A stretch of DNA of 64,000 bases from CADEFQ01 sp050249415 (GCA_050249415.1 JBFWQO010000003.1:248001-312000); one strand, 5' to 3'; counted from the first letter of the stretch, positions 30,298 through 39,489 are shown. Notes: a model not told the origin generated them from the sequence alone. Translations and numbers: made by a program.

Positions 30298-31950
30298 GTG
30301 AAAGCCAAGGTCACCCTCGCCCTCGCTTTTTCCCTGTCGCTCGCGGCTGGTGCGCAAAAGGCGCCGACCTTCGACGCGAAACGCCTCGCCGATGAAGTCA
30401 AGACCCTGTCATCGGATGCCTTTGAAGGCCGCGCGCCCGATACGCCGGCCGAAGCGAAAACCATCGCGTACATCATCGAGGAGTTCAAGGCCGCCGGCCT
30501 CGCGCCGGGCGGCGAGCTGAAGGACGGCGTTCGCGGCTGGACGCAGGATGTGCCGCTCGGTCGTTTCGAGATCACGGGCCCCATCAACATGTCCGTGTCC
30601 GTCGGCAAGGAGCAATTGCCGATGATCCAGGGCGAGCAGATCGCGGTACGGGCGGCGATGAACGGCGCAACCGCCGTGAAGATCGACAACGTGCCGATGG
30701 TATTCGTCGGCTACGGCGTCTACGCGCCGGAGCGCCAGTGGGACGATTACAAGGGGATCGACCTCAAGGGCAAGATCGGCGTCGTGCTGGTCAACGATCC
30801 GGATTTCGAGACGGGCCAGGGCGACTTCGGCGGCAAGGCGATGACCTATTACGGTCGCTGGACCTACAAGTACGAGGAAGCCGCGCGGCGCGGCGCCGTG
30901 GGCATGCTCGTGGTGCATGAAACGGCGCCCGCGTCCTACGGCTGGGCCACGGTGAAGAACTCGAACACGAACACGATGTTCGACATCGTGCGCACGAACC
31001 CTTCGGACACGCACACGCTGATCGAGGGCTGGATCCAGCACGATGTCGCCGTCGACCTCTTCCGCCGCGCGGGCCTCGATTTCGACGCGCTGAAGAAGCT
31101 CGCGCAGACGCGCGAGTTCAAGCCCGTCGACCTCGCGGGCGAAGGCTTCAACGCCGATTACGCGGTCTCCTCACAGGTCATCACTTCGCACAACGTGCTC
31201 GGTCGCGTCGAAGGCGCCAGGCGTCCGGGCGACACGGTGATCTACACCGGCCACTGGGACCACCTCGGCATCGGCGCGCCCGATGCGGGCGGCGATGCCA
31301 TCAACAACGGCGCCGTCGACAACGCGACCGGCATCGCCTCGCTGATCGAACTCGGCCGGGCCTTCGCGCACGCGAGGCAATCGGCCCGTTCCGTCGTGTT
31401 CCTCGCGGTCACCGCCGAAGAGAAGGGACTCCTCGGCTCGGAGTACTACGCGTCGAACCCGGTTTATCCGCTCGCGACGACAGTCGGCGTACTCAACATC
31501 GACGCGCTGTCTCCCTGGGGGCCCACGCGCGATTTCTCGATATCGGGCAGCGCGAAACTCGGTCTGCTCGACCTGCTGATCAACGACGCGAAAGCGTGGA
31601 ACCGCACCTATTCCCCGGATGCGAAGCCGGAAGCGGGCCTGTTCTTCCGCTCCGACCACTTCCCGTTCGCGAAGCGGGGCGTGCCGGCCGTATCGTTCGA
31701 TTCAGGTGAGGACCGGGTCGACGGTGGCGTGGCGGCCGGCAAGGCGGAGGCCGAAGACTACACGGAGCACCGCTATCACCAACCGTCGGACGAGTTCGAT
31801 CCGCAGTGGCCGTTCACCGGCATGGTGAGCGATCTCGAACTCCTCTACAAAGTCGGCTCGGATCTCGCGAACTCGACCACGTGGCCCGACTGGGCGGCCG
31901 ACTCGGAGTTTCGCGCCGCGCGGGACGCGACGGCTGACCAGCGAAAGTAA
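30298..31950 (+). CDS. M28 family zinc aminopeptidase, exported
   Basis: A 550-aa peptidase with a Sec signal peptide (KVTLALAFSLSLAAGA). A PA-type insert is likely in the middle (about 110-290). The M28 metal ligands are visible: GHWDHLG (about 318), NNGAVDNATG, AEEKGLLGSEYY with the catalytic Glu pair, SDHFPFAKRG and HRYHQPSDEF near 494. It probably trims peptides in the periplasm or outside the cell. The start is GTG at 30298, with a poor ribosome site. A paralogue is encoded at 32409-34082. A GC-rich hairpin follows the stop. Confidence 0.9.
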   Translation: MKAKVTLALAFSLSLAAGAQKAPTFDAKRLADEVKTLSSDAFEGRAPDTPAEAKTIAYIIEEFKAAGLAPGGELKDGVRGWTQDVPLGRFEITGPINMSVSVGKEQLPMIQGEQIAVRAAMNGATAVKIDNVPMVFVGYGVYAPERQWDDYKGIDLKGKIGVVLVNDPDFETGQGDFGGKAMTYYGRWTYKYEEAARRGAVGMLVVHETAPASYGWATVKNSNTNTMFDIVRTNPSDTHTLIEGWIQHDVAVDLFRRAGLDFDALKKLAQTREFKPVDLAGEGFNADYAVSSQVITSHNVLGRVEGARRPGDTVIYTGHWDHLGIGAPDAGGDAINNGAVDNATGIASLIELGRAFAHARQSARSVVFLAVTAEEKGLLGSEYYASNPVYPLATTVGVLNIDALSPWGPTRDFSISGSAKLGLLDLLINDAKAWNRTYSPDAKPEAGLFFRSDHFPFAKRGVPAVSFDSGEDRVDGGVAAGKAEAEDYTEHRYHQPSDEFDPQWPFTGMVSDLELLYKVGSDLANSTTWPDWAADSEFRAARDATADQRK

Positions 31951-31976
31951 TTCCCCGAGAAAGGTGCCGTGACAAG

Positions 31977-32006
31977 GGGTCGGCGGAGCATCTGCTCCGC
32001 CGACCC
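31977..32006. terminator. Convergent-gene hairpin, possible bidirectional terminator
   Basis: A perfect 13-bp stem (GGGTCGGCGGAGC and its complement) with loop ATCT sits between the converging M28 and small exported protein genes. It lacks a T-run on either side, so classical intrinsic termination is not assured. It may instead protect 3' ends. Confidence 0.4.
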
Positions 32007-32013
32007 GCTTCAC

Positions 32014-32337
32014 TCACGGTCGCGCCTGCGCGTCGTGCTTCTGGCGATAGACGCGGGCACTCTGCCTGTCGGCGTTCCATTCCAGCCGGGCGCGCTCACG
32101 CGCCGTAACGGTGCCATCCGCCTTGGCATGGTGTTCCATGCGACGCAGGTGCACCTGGCCATTCACGAGGCGTCGCGTCTCGGGACGCGTCAGTTCGCCC
32201 GAGCGAACGCCCTGCTCGATACGCTGGCGCTGATTGTGTTCACGATGATCGAGCCGCGGCGTGCCCGCCACCGCCGTCCCTGCCACCAGTACACCCAGGG
32301 CGAGTGCTGCCATCGTCAAACCGGTGCGACCCGACAT
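32014..32337 (-). CDS. Small exported hypothetical protein
   Basis: A 107-aa protein with signal peptide MSGRTGLTMAALALGVLVAG and likely cleavage after AVAG. The mature part is Arg/His/Gln-rich and helical, with ADGTVTARERARLEW resembling an EF-hand-like or DUF repeat seen in small proteobacterial periplasmic proteins. The ATG at 32337 follows GAGGAGAGACTT, a good ribosome site. It lies downstream of, and in the same direction as, the second M28 peptidase (71-base gap). Function unknown. Confidence 0.7.
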   Translation of the reverse strand: MSGRTGLTMAALALGVLVAGTAVAGTPRLDHREHNQRQRIEQGVRSGELTRPETRRLVNGQVHLRRMEHHAKADGTVTARERARLEWNADRQSARVYRQKHDAQARP

Positions 32338-32408
32338 AAGTCTCTCCTCGTCGACCCGCCAATCGGGTCCTTGCATACCCGGAACGTCGCGCCTGGGCCG
32401 AGGTTGAC

Positions 32409-34082
32409 TCAGTGGCTGCCCGCGGCGCGCGACACCTCGCGCGTCGCCTTGAACTCTGAACCCGCGCGCCACGCGGGCCAGCGTCGTGAATTGGCGAGGT
32501 CGCCGCCGATCGTGTGAAAGAGCTCGATGTCCTGCGCAGCACCGCGCAGGTCCCAGTCTGCGCTCCAGCGATCGCACGGCTGGTGATAGCAGCGCATGTA
32601 ATCCTCGAGCCAGCGGTTGCCCGCTTCCCGACCACCCTCGACGAGATCCGCGCCACCGCTCATCGCCATCAGCAGCAGCACCGGCACGCCCTGCTTCGCG
32701 AGCGGGAAATGATCGGCGCGATAGAAAAGCCCGCGCTCGGGCAGCGCCTCGGGCGTCACGACGCGCCCCTGCAGCTTCGCGGCGCGCGCGAGGTCGTCCT
32801 CGAGTTCGCTCTGGCCTTCGCCGACCAGCAGCACATCGCGCGCGGGGCCCGCGGTCTGCAGGATGTCGAGTGTCAGGTCGGCGACGGTCTGCGCGAGCGG
32901 ATAGAGCGGATGCTCCGCGTAGGCCGTCGATCCGAGGAGTCCGCGCTCCTCCGCGGTCCAGAGCGCAAATACGAGCGTGCGCTGCGGCCGTGGGCCGGCC
33001 GCGAACACGCGCGCGAGTTCGAGGACGCCCGCGGTGCCGAGCGCGTCGTCATTCGCGCCGGCGCGCACCGTGCGGCCGGCCGCATCCGGTGCACCGATGC
33101 CGTAGGCGTCCCAGTGGGCGGCGAACATCACCGTTTCATCCGGCCGCTTCGTGCCCGTGAGCTTCGCGAGCACGTTCCGGCTTGCGGTGGTCGCGATCGA
33201 CACGGGCAGGTCGGCGGTCAGCGTCACATTCATGGCCACCGGCCTAAAATCCGCGCGCCGCGCCTGCGCCCGCAACGCCGCCAGATCGAGTCCCGCGTCG
33301 TGAAAGAGCGTTGCCGCGTAGTCGTGTGCGAGCCAGCCCCGCAGCGCGAGCTGTCCGGACGGGTTGCGACCGGCAAGATCGAAGCCCTCTCCGCCCGAAG
33401 CGACGATCGTCGGCCAGCCGTAACCGACACCGTCCGCATCGTGCACGATCAGCGTACCGATGGCGCCGCGGCGCGCGGCCTCCTCGAACTTGTAGGTCCA
33501 GCGGCCGTAATACGTCATGCGCCGGCCGCCGAACCGGCCCGCGACCGGTTCGCCCGCTGCCGCGTGGAAGTCCGGATCGTTGATCAGCATCACGGCGATC
33601 TTGCCGGCGAGGTCGACACCCTTGTAGTCGTCCCACGTGCGTTCGGGCGCGGTGACGCCATAGCCGACAAAGACGAGCGGGGCCGCCTGCACGTCGATCC
33701 GCGCCGCGTTGCGAACGGTCGTGACGAATACCTGCTCGCCCTGCGCGAGCGGACGGGTCTCGCCGCCGATCGCGACACTCAATGCGCGGGGCGTGCCGAC
33801 CTGCGTGCGCACGAGCGGCACCGACTGTGTCCAGCCACCATCCGCGCCGCCCGGTTCGAGGCCGAGCGCGCGGAACGAGGCGATGAGGTAGTCGACGGTC
33901 CTGGTCTCCCCGCGCGTGCCCGGCGCGCGGCCTTCGTACTCGTCGGAGGCGAGCGTCTGCACGATCGAGCCGAGCCGCGCGGGGTCGACCGCGGCCGGAC
34001 CCTCGGGCACGGTTCGGCAAGCTGCGGGCAGCGCGAGTGCCACGGCAATGGAAGCCGCGGCGATACACGATCCTGTCCTCAT
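32409..34082 (-). CDS. M28 family zinc peptidase, lipoprotein
   Basis: A 557-aa paralogue of the peptidase at 30298. The N-terminal signal ends in the lipobox LPAAC, so it should be membrane-anchored rather than soluble. Metal-site motifs are AAHWDAYG (about 318), GANDDALGTAG, TAEERGLLGSTAY, ADHFPLAKQG and RCYHQPCDRW. The N-terminal LASDEYEGRAPGTRGE matches its paralogue's LSSDAFEGRAPDTPAE. It is likely to release N-terminal residues from peptides in the periplasm. Confidence 0.9.
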   Translation of the reverse strand: MRTGSCIAAASIAVALALPAACRTVPEGPAAVDPARLGSIVQTLASDEYEGRAPGTRGETRTVDYLIASFRALGLEPGGADGGWTQSVPLVRTQVGTPRALSVAIGGETRPLAQGEQVFVTTVRNAARIDVQAAPLVFVGYGVTAPERTWDDYKGVDLAGKIAVMLINDPDFHAAAGEPVAGRFGGRRMTYYGRWTYKFEEAARRGAIGTLIVHDADGVGYGWPTIVASGGEGFDLAGRNPSGQLALRGWLAHDYAATLFHDAGLDLAALRAQARRADFRPVAMNVTLTADLPVSIATTASRNVLAKLTGTKRPDETVMFAAHWDAYGIGAPDAAGRTVRAGANDDALGTAGVLELARVFAAGPRPQRTLVFALWTAEERGLLGSTAYAEHPLYPLAQTVADLTLDILQTAGPARDVLLVGEGQSELEDDLARAAKLQGRVVTPEALPERGLFYRADHFPLAKQGVPVLLLMAMSGGADLVEGGREAGNRWLEDYMRCYHQPCDRWSADWDLRGAAQDIELFHTIGGDLANSRRWPAWRAGSEFKATREVSRAAGSH

Positions 34083-34154
34083 CGGGCCATCTTAACCCCG
34101 CACGCCACCGATCGTCGTTCACATGCGTGACCCGAGACCTGTCATGGAGGCCGT

Positions 34155-34907
34155 ATGTCCTGGTCACGCACGATTCCCGCTGCTTGCCTGGTGCTCATGG
34201 GTGTCACGGTCCTCGCCCCTGCGGCGGGTGCCACCGGACGCCTCGCGCAGGTGGACATCCACGACCGCACGGCCGACGAGACGTTGACCATTCATCGGCG
34301 TTGGCGACAACGATGGCTTGCCGGCGTCAGCGGCCATGAGTACGCGATTCGTATCCGCAACGATTCGCCCGCACGCGTGCTCGCCGTCGTGAGCGTCGAT
34401 GGTGTCAATGTCGTGACGGGGCGCACCGCCTCACCCATGCAGTCGGGCTACGTGCTTGGGCCCGGACAGTCCGTATCGATCGACGGCTGGCGCAAGAGCC
34501 TCGAACGGACCGCCGCGTTCGTGTTCACGGACCCTTCTCGCTCGTACGCCGCACGCACGGGCCGCCCGGCCGACGTCGGCGTCATCGGCATCGCGCTGTT
34601 TCGTGAACGCGAGCCGCCCGAGGCCCGGGGCTCGCGCGACAAAGTGGCTGCGGCTGAACGGCGCGCTGCGCCCGCTGCACCCGCGGCGGCGGCACAATCC
34701 CTCGGCACAGGCCACGGGCGCGGCGAATACTCGCCGGCGGAGCGGACCGAGTTCGAGCGGGCGCACGAGCGTCCCGATGAACTCATCGTGTTGCGCTACG
34801 AGACTCGCGAGCAACTGATCGCGATGGGCATCCTGCCGCCGCCGCCCGTACATCGCCCGGTGCCGGATCCGTTTCCGGCGGCGAACGGCTTCGTGCCCGA
34901 TCCGTAA
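34155..34907 (+). CDS. Exported hypothetical protein
   Basis: A 250-aa protein with signal peptide (IPAACLVLMGVTVLAPAAGA). The mature N-terminal half is beta-rich (YAIRIRNDSPARVLAVVSVD, GYVLGPGQSVSIDGWRKS). The C-terminal third is Ala/Arg/Pro-rich with GHGRGEYSP and a Pro-rich end. The first half may form an immunoglobulin-like sandwich; I do not recognise a named family. GGAGG lies 5-9 bases before the ATG. It sits upstream of the ECF sigma gene in the same direction with a 64-base gap, so it may belong to that regulon or operon. Confidence 0.7.
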   Translation: MSWSRTIPAACLVLMGVTVLAPAAGATGRLAQVDIHDRTADETLTIHRRWRQRWLAGVSGHEYAIRIRNDSPARVLAVVSVDGVNVVTGRTASPMQSGYVLGPGQSVSIDGWRKSLERTAAFVFTDPSRSYAARTGRPADVGVIGIALFREREPPEARGSRDKVAAAERRAAPAAPAAAAQSLGTGHGRGEYSPAERTEFERAHERPDELIVLRYETREQLIAMGILPPPPVHRPVPDPFPAANGFVPDP

Positions 34908-34971
34908 CACGAGGCCGTCGGTCGTGGCCGTGGTTGTCGCACTGCCCGGCGCACCGCATACTGCGGCCCGC

Positions 34972-35535
34972 ATGGCGCCGCGTAATCCAGGCGATACCGA
35001 TACCGACGAGGCTGCGATGCGTGCGTGGCAAGCGGGCGACGCCCTCGCCTTCGATCGGCTGTACGAGCGTCATCGCGGCGGCGTGTTCCGCTATTTCCTG
35101 CGTCAATGCGCCGATCGCGCCGCCGCCGAAGAGCTCCACCACGACGTGTGGCTCAAGGTGATCGCCGCGCGCGATCGCTGGCAGCCCGACGCACGCTTCA
35201 CGACCTGGCTCTACACCGTGGCACGCCATCGGCTGATCGATTTCTGGCGCGCATCCGCACCGCAGCGGCTCGAGGCGCTCGAAGACGACACGCACGCGGC
35301 GCCGGATACGTACGACCCGCAAGCCGACGCCGTTGCGCAGCAGCAGGGCACGCGCCTCGCGGCGGCCCTCGGGTCGCTGCCGGAGGCGCAGCGCGACGCG
35401 TTCCTGCTCCACGTCGAGGGCGGCCTCGCGCTCGCCGAGATTGCGCAACTGACGCGCACACCGGTCGAGACCGTCAAGAGCCGCCTGCGCTATGCCTATG
35501 CACGCCTGCGCGCATCGTTGGGAGACCTGCAGTGA
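34972..35535 (+). CDS. ECF-type RNA polymerase sigma factor
   Basis: A 187-aa sigma-70 family member. Region 2 has ALAFDRLYERHRGGVFRYFL, then TTWLYTVARHRLIDFWR. Region 4 has LPEAQRDAFLLHVEGGLALA and TPVETVKSRLRYAYARLR. It directs core polymerase to a specific promoter set. The start at 34972 gives the usual N-terminus; an in-frame GTG at 34924 is less likely. The stop overlaps the start of the next gene, a membrane protein that is probably its anti-sigma factor. Confidence 0.9.
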   Translation: MAPRNPGDTDTDEAAMRAWQAGDALAFDRLYERHRGGVFRYFLRQCADRAAAEELHHDVWLKVIAARDRWQPDARFTTWLYTVARHRLIDFWRASAPQRLEALEDDTHAAPDTYDPQADAVAQQQGTRLAAALGSLPEAQRDAFLLHVEGGLALAEIAQLTRTPVETVKSRLRYAYARLRASLGDLQ

Positions 35536-36326
35536 GTACGCCGGACTTCGATCCCGAACTCGAACGTCGCTGGCGCGCGCTGTCCACCGAGGCGCCCGCG
35601 CCGAGGGTCGATGAGGCCATTCGGGCCGCGGCGCGACGCGCAGCAGCGCGACACGCGACACGGCGGCGCCCGACCTGGCAACGTCTCGTGCCATTCGCGG
35701 CCGCCGCCGCAGTGGGCGTCATCGCATTCGTGCTCGTGCGGCAGGGCCCCACGCCCGTGCCCACGGCGACACCGCAGTCCGCACCCACGACTGTGCCCGC
35801 ACCGGTGGCGGCTCCAGCTCCCTCACCCGTCGCCCCGATGGCCGAAGAGTCGACTTCCGCGCGATCGAAGGCGCCACCTGCAGTGGCCACCGAATCGCGC
35901 GAACGCGAAGTCGCACGCGAGCAGCGCATCGCCGACGCCCCGTCGCCGCAGGCGCCGGCGACCGATGACATTGCGGGCGCGCTGCGCGCCCATGTGCCGG
36001 ACGCAACGCGTGCGATCGAAGTGCCTGGGTCCGCGCGCGCCACCGCTGAAGGCGATGAGGGGCTGCCGGCGCGGCTCGCCGATCGCGTGAAGGCCGACGC
36101 CGCGACGCGGCTCGGCGTCGATCCGGCCGCCGTCACCCTCGTCAGCGCCGAAGCGGTCACCTGGTCCGACGGTTCCCTCGGCTGTCGCACGCCGGGCGAA
36201 ATGGCGATCCAGGTACTCACGCCCGGCTTTCGGGTCGTCGTCGACGCAGGCGGGACGCGGCTCGTCTATCACACGGACACGCGTGAGCAGTTCCGCTTCT
36301 GTCCGCGTGCCGGGGCCGTGCGCTAG
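35532..36326 (+). CDS. Probable membrane anti-sigma factor with periplasmic domain
   Basis: A 264-aa protein from a GTG start that overlaps the sigma stop by 4 bases. The cytoplasmic N-terminus (PDFDPELERRWRALSTEAP) is short and acidic. One membrane helix follows at about 55-75 (LVPFAAAAAVGVIAFVLV), then a Pro/Ala linker. The C-terminal domain has VTWSDGSLGCRTPGEMAIQV and VYHTDTREQFRFC, a conserved periplasmic domain found in various bacteria with no firm function. Anti-sigma activity is inferred from the overlap with the sigma gene and from topology. No canonical zinc motif (HxxxCxxC) is present. Confidence 0.65.
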   Translation: MSTPDFDPELERRWRALSTEAPAPRVDEAIRAAARRAAARHATRRRPTWQRLVPFAAAAAVGVIAFVLVRQGPTPVPTATPQSAPTTVPAPVAAPAPSPVAPMAEESTSARSKAPPAVATESREREVAREQRIADAPSPQAPATDDIAGALRAHVPDATRAIEVPGSARATAEGDEGLPARLADRVKADAATRLGVDPAAVTLVSAEAVTWSDGSLGCRTPGEMAIQVLTPGFRVVVDAGGTRLVYHTDTREQFRFCPRAGAVR

Positions 36327-37948
36327 CGCACGGCTGCCATTCGCCGCAGTTCGGCGAGCAACGCATCCGGCGACACCGGTCCGCCAAGGAACTCGCGCAG
36401 CAGTGTGGGCGTGTCGCGTTCGGCGCCGTAGCGCAGCAGCGCGTCGGACAACCACGGATACCAGCGCGCATTGCCGGCGTCGAAGGGCCCGATGGCCGCG
36501 CGCGTCCGGGCGCGCAGCGCAGCGGTGACGATCGCGCCGAGGCCGTAGTTCACCATATAGCCGGGCTCATCGACGAGCTGCACGCGCGCGAGCCACCACG
36601 GGATCTCCGGATGCGGGGTGATGCGCAGATACCGGCTCGTGATGTCCGTCCACACGATATTCGGGTCGAGCTTCGGATCGCGCAGCATGCGGCATTCGAA
36701 CAGCGCCCACGAAACATCGAGCATCACGCTGCCGTACAGCGCGCGCAGCGAATCGGCCCCTGCGGCCTCCGTACCGAGGTAACGGCGCTGCCACGCCGGT
36801 TCGTAGAGGCTCCACGACGGCACATCGGCGAATGCCTCGACGAACAGCGTATCGTTCCAGTCGACGTAGACGGGCCGGTTGCGGATCGCCGTAATGTGCG
36901 CGACGTGCCCGTCCTCGTGCACGAGCTCGTTCAGCGCGCCGAGCGAGCCGTGCCGATAGCTCGCGAGCACGCGCGCCACCGTCGGCTCCCATCGCCCGTC
37001 GCGATATCGCCCGTGGATCAGGAAATCGGTGTACGCCACCGACGACTTGCCGGGGCGCGGCTCGATGTCGTAGTACACGTCGGGTGCATCGAGTCGGACG
37101 CCGAGATCGCGGTAGAAGCGATGATCGATCGCGAGCAGCGACGCGAGCGGAATGCGCGGAGAAAGGAGCCGATCGGCGGTCCCCATCGCGTAGCGGTAGT
37201 CCCACGGTTCGATCATCGGCCTGTCGTTGGACTCGCGCCATGCATCGAGTATCCGCACGAGCCAGCGTTCGACCTCGGCGCGATCCGTACCGACGGTGCG
37301 GGCCGCTGCGTCGATCGCCGAGGGCGCCGGACGCGCGCCCGCCAGTGCCATCAATCGCCGGTAAGGGCTCTGCGGCGCGTTGTCGCCGTTCACCGCCTGC
37401 CAAAGCGGTGCAAAGGCATGAAACAGCGCCTTGCGGCGCGCCGGTTCCTCGATCTGGCTCAGCCGCGCCAGTGCGGACGCCCGGTCGGTCGTGCCGCCCT
37501 CGAACTCGAGGCGATTGGCGATTTCCGTGAAGCAGGCCACGAGCGCGCGCGACAGCGCCACAGAGTCGAGGTCGGGCCGGGCGGCGCCTTCGCATTTTGC
37601 GGCCCCGTACCCCGGCGCCGACGGCTCACCGAATGAGGCAAGCCCTTCGCGCAGGCGCGCTACGACACGCGCGTCGGCCGCGCCCAGGCCTTCGTGGGGC
37701 AGCGCCGCCACTTGCACGATGAGCCGTTGCCGTCCCGTGTCGAATGCTCGCTGCCACGCCGCCCGGTCGCGACTCCGCCAACTCGTGAAGAGCCCCGAGT
37801 CGATGGCGCCGAGCACGCCGTGCGCATCGCGTACATCGGCGAATGTCGCTTCCGCCTCGGCGATCGCGCGCGCGCCGCCTTCGACCGCGCTGCCGCTGCC
37901 CGGCGCGAACAGGGGCCACAGCAGACCTGCGAGAACAAGCCGCCTCAT
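36323..37948 (-). CDS. Exported M3-like zinc metallopeptidase
   Basis: A 541-aa protein with signal peptide (MRRLVLAGLLWPLFAPGSG). The middle has LNELVHEDGHVAH near residue 340. This HEDGH is an HExxH zinc site, followed some 25 residues later by FVEAFADVPSW, where the third ligand Glu would be, as in M3 (thimet-type) peptidases. M3 enzymes are mostly cytoplasmic and larger. This shorter exported form would act on peptides in the periplasm. The rest shows only weak resemblance. The ATG at 37948 is chosen over a GTG 6 bases upstream. Its stop overlaps the convergent anti-sigma stop. Confidence 0.65.
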   Translation of the reverse strand: MRRLVLAGLLWPLFAPGSGSAVEGGARAIAEAEATFADVRDAHGVLGAIDSGLFTSWRSRDRAAWQRAFDTGRQRLIVQVAALPHEGLGAADARVVARLREGLASFGEPSAPGYGAAKCEGAARPDLDSVALSRALVACFTEIANRLEFEGGTTDRASALARLSQIEEPARRKALFHAFAPLWQAVNGDNAPQSPYRRLMALAGARPAPSAIDAAARTVGTDRAEVERWLVRILDAWRESNDRPMIEPWDYRYAMGTADRLLSPRIPLASLLAIDHRFYRDLGVRLDAPDVYYDIEPRPGKSSVAYTDFLIHGRYRDGRWEPTVARVLASYRHGSLGALNELVHEDGHVAHITAIRNRPVYVDWNDTLFVEAFADVPSWSLYEPAWQRRYLGTEAAGADSLRALYGSVMLDVSWALFECRMLRDPKLDPNIVWTDITSRYLRITPHPEIPWWLARVQLVDEPGYMVNYGLGAIVTAALRARTRAAIGPFDAGNARWYPWLSDALLRYGAERDTPTLLREFLGGPVSPDALLAELRRMAAVR

Positions 37949-37974
37949 CGGCACAGCTTAACGGCAGGCCGCTG

Positions 37975-39198
37975 TCAGAGCCCCTCGATTTTCGTGAGCG
38001 ATTCTTCGACCCAGCCGCACGCTTCGACGTAGGCGGTATTGATCGACGGGAGCGGCAGGTTGCGGAAGCGCGCCTGGCTCCATTCGGCCTGCTCGACCGC
38101 TGCGACGCAGTCGAGCGCGGCGCCGAGGTCGCCGCCATGGTTGAGCAGTGCGTCGCGCACGTCCTCGCCCAGCGGCAGGGACGCCACGGTTTCCCCGGGG
38201 TCCGCGCCGATCATCGCAGGCATCAGCGACAGGAGGCCCACCATGAAGTACGCGCCGCGCTCTTCGATCCCGCCCAGTTCCGCGAGCAGTTCGCACATGC
38301 GCGCACGATGCAGGGCGTTGCGGATCAACTCGACAGGCCGGCCGCGCACGCGCGACATCGTGATGAGCGAGATGATGCGGATCATCGCGTCGCGCCCGAG
38401 CACGACGATGGCCTGGGACAGGGTCGAGACACGGTGCGTCGCATAGAACGAAGCCGTCTGCACGGCACGCAGCAGCCGGTAGCTCAAGCCGGCATCCGAC
38501 GCGATCAGACGCTCGACCTCGCGCAGATTCCAGTCCATGCGGTGCAGCGCGGCCAGCAACTGCACGGCGGCAAGACCGTCGACGGCGATGCGTTTGCCGT
38601 AGAAGGTTTCGGGGCGCTGGAGGAAGTAGCCCTGGAACAGCTGAATGCCCGCGTCGCGACAGGTCACGAACTGTACCCGCGACTCCACTTTCTCTGCGAC
38701 GCAGGTCATGCCACGCGCCAGCAGCGGCTGTGCGCTGGCGGCCGCCTGCTCTGCGCTCATGGCACCCAGATCGAACTTGACCACGTCAGCCTGCTCGAGG
38801 AGCGCGGGATCGCCGCACCCCGGCACGTAGTCGTCGAGCGCCACGCGGTAGCCGCGCGCACGGTACGCCGCGAGGGCATGCAGCACGGCCGGTGTGCCGC
38901 GAACCGTCTCGAGCACCTCGATCACCAGACGTCCTGGCGGCATCGCGAGTGGCGCGTCACCTTCGAGGAGCCCGGCGGGAAAATTCACGTGCACCGCCCG
39001 ATCGCCGGCGAGGCGCTCGATGCCGAGTTCGAGGATGGCGTCGACCAGCACCGAAGCGCTCGCGGCGCCGGGATCGATATCGCTCGCCATCGCCTCGCCG
39101 TAGACGCCCCGGTAGAGCAGTTCGTAGGCGACTACGCCCATTTGTGCATCGAGAATGGGCTGGCGCGCGACGAGCGCCTGTGCGACATGGACGGCCAT
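37975..39198 (-). CDS. EAL-HDOD (YuxH-type) signalling protein
   Basis: A 407-aa protein. The N-terminal EAL-like domain (ARQPILDAQMGVVAYELLYR, then VHVNFPAGLL, LVIEVLETV, VALDDYVPG) lacks the ExL and DDF(G) catalytic set of active c-di-GMP phosphodiesterases. The C-terminal HDOD domain (LLRAVQTASF, LSQAIVVLGRDAMIRII) is an HD-related fold without metal residues. YuxH-type proteins typically act as non-catalytic c-di-GMP or protein-binding effectors. ATG 39198 is the start; further upstream lies palindrome copy 4. Its first 11 codons are duplicated at 39411-39443. Confidence 0.85.
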   Translation of the reverse strand: MAVHVAQALVARQPILDAQMGVVAYELLYRGVYGEAMASDIDPGAASASVLVDAILELGIERLAGDRAVHVNFPAGLLEGDAPLAMPPGRLVIEVLETVRGTPAVLHALAAYRARGYRVALDDYVPGCGDPALLEQADVVKFDLGAMSAEQAAASAQPLLARGMTCVAEKVESRVQFVTCRDAGIQLFQGYFLQRPETFYGKRIAVDGLAAVQLLAALHRMDWNLREVERLIASDAGLSYRLLRAVQTASFYATHRVSTLSQAIVVLGRDAMIRIISLITMSRVRGRPVELIRNALHRARMCELLAELGGIEERGAYFMVGLLSLMPAMIGADPGETVASLPLGEDVRDALLNHGGDLGAALDCVAAVEQAEWSQARFRNLPLPSINTAYVEACGWVEESLTKIEGL

Positions 39199-39244
39199 GG
39201 TTCCCGTGTATCGGCCGCCGGGCCGACTTCTTGAGGCCAGGACT

Positions 39245-39322
39245 TGGTGCCGGGGCTTCGGTTGTTGGGTTATTGCCGCGCCGAACGGCGGCAATAACCC
39301 AACAACCGAAGCCCCGGCACCA
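39245..39322. repeat. Dispersed palindrome, copy 4 (78 bp)
   Basis: Perfect 35-base arms around an 8-base loop (GCCGAACG). The outer 30 bases match copies 1 and 2. The inner arm is GCCGC/GCGGC instead of TTC/GAA, so paired sequence next to the loop has been exchanged while base pairing is kept. It lies in the leader of the EAL-HDOD gene. Confidence 0.95.
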
Positions 39323-39335
39323 TGCTCCATGCTGT

Positions 39336-39411
39336 TGGCGCCCCCGGCCGGAGGTGAACCGACGACCTACCGCGTAGGAGGCGGGCGCTCGAGCCACTGA
39401 GCTACGGGGGC
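39336..39411 (-). pseudogene. Degenerate tRNA-Arg(CCT) copy
   Basis: A full-length copy of the tRNA at 39581-39656 with five substitutions, all A to C on the tRNA strand: positions 20, 21, 27, 38 and 58 in standard numbering. A21 and A58 are nearly invariant in tRNAs, and A27C breaks the top anticodon-stem pair. The CCT anticodon and the encoded CCA remain. It is probably non-functional as a tRNA. Confidence 0.85.
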
Positions 39412-39443
39412 GCGACGAGCGCCTGTGCGACATGGACGGCCTT
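39411..39443 (-). pseudogene. Duplicated 5' fragment of the EAL-HDOD gene
   Basis: Eleven codons identical to the gene start at 39198 except that the ATG is now AAG. The fragment runs directly into the degenerate tRNA copy. It is a by-product of the 245-bp duplication. Confidence 0.85.
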
Positions 39444-39489
39444 GGTCCCCGTGTATCGGCCGCCGGGCCGAATTATTGTGGCCTGGACT

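Noticed and set aside
29173..30357. A longer VOC protein starting upstream at 30357
   Set aside because: The extension would be translated through palindrome copy 3; the ATG pair with GGAGGAG at 30135 is the better start.
39336..39411. A second functional tRNA-Arg
   Set aside because: A21 and A58 are lost and the anticodon stem is broken.
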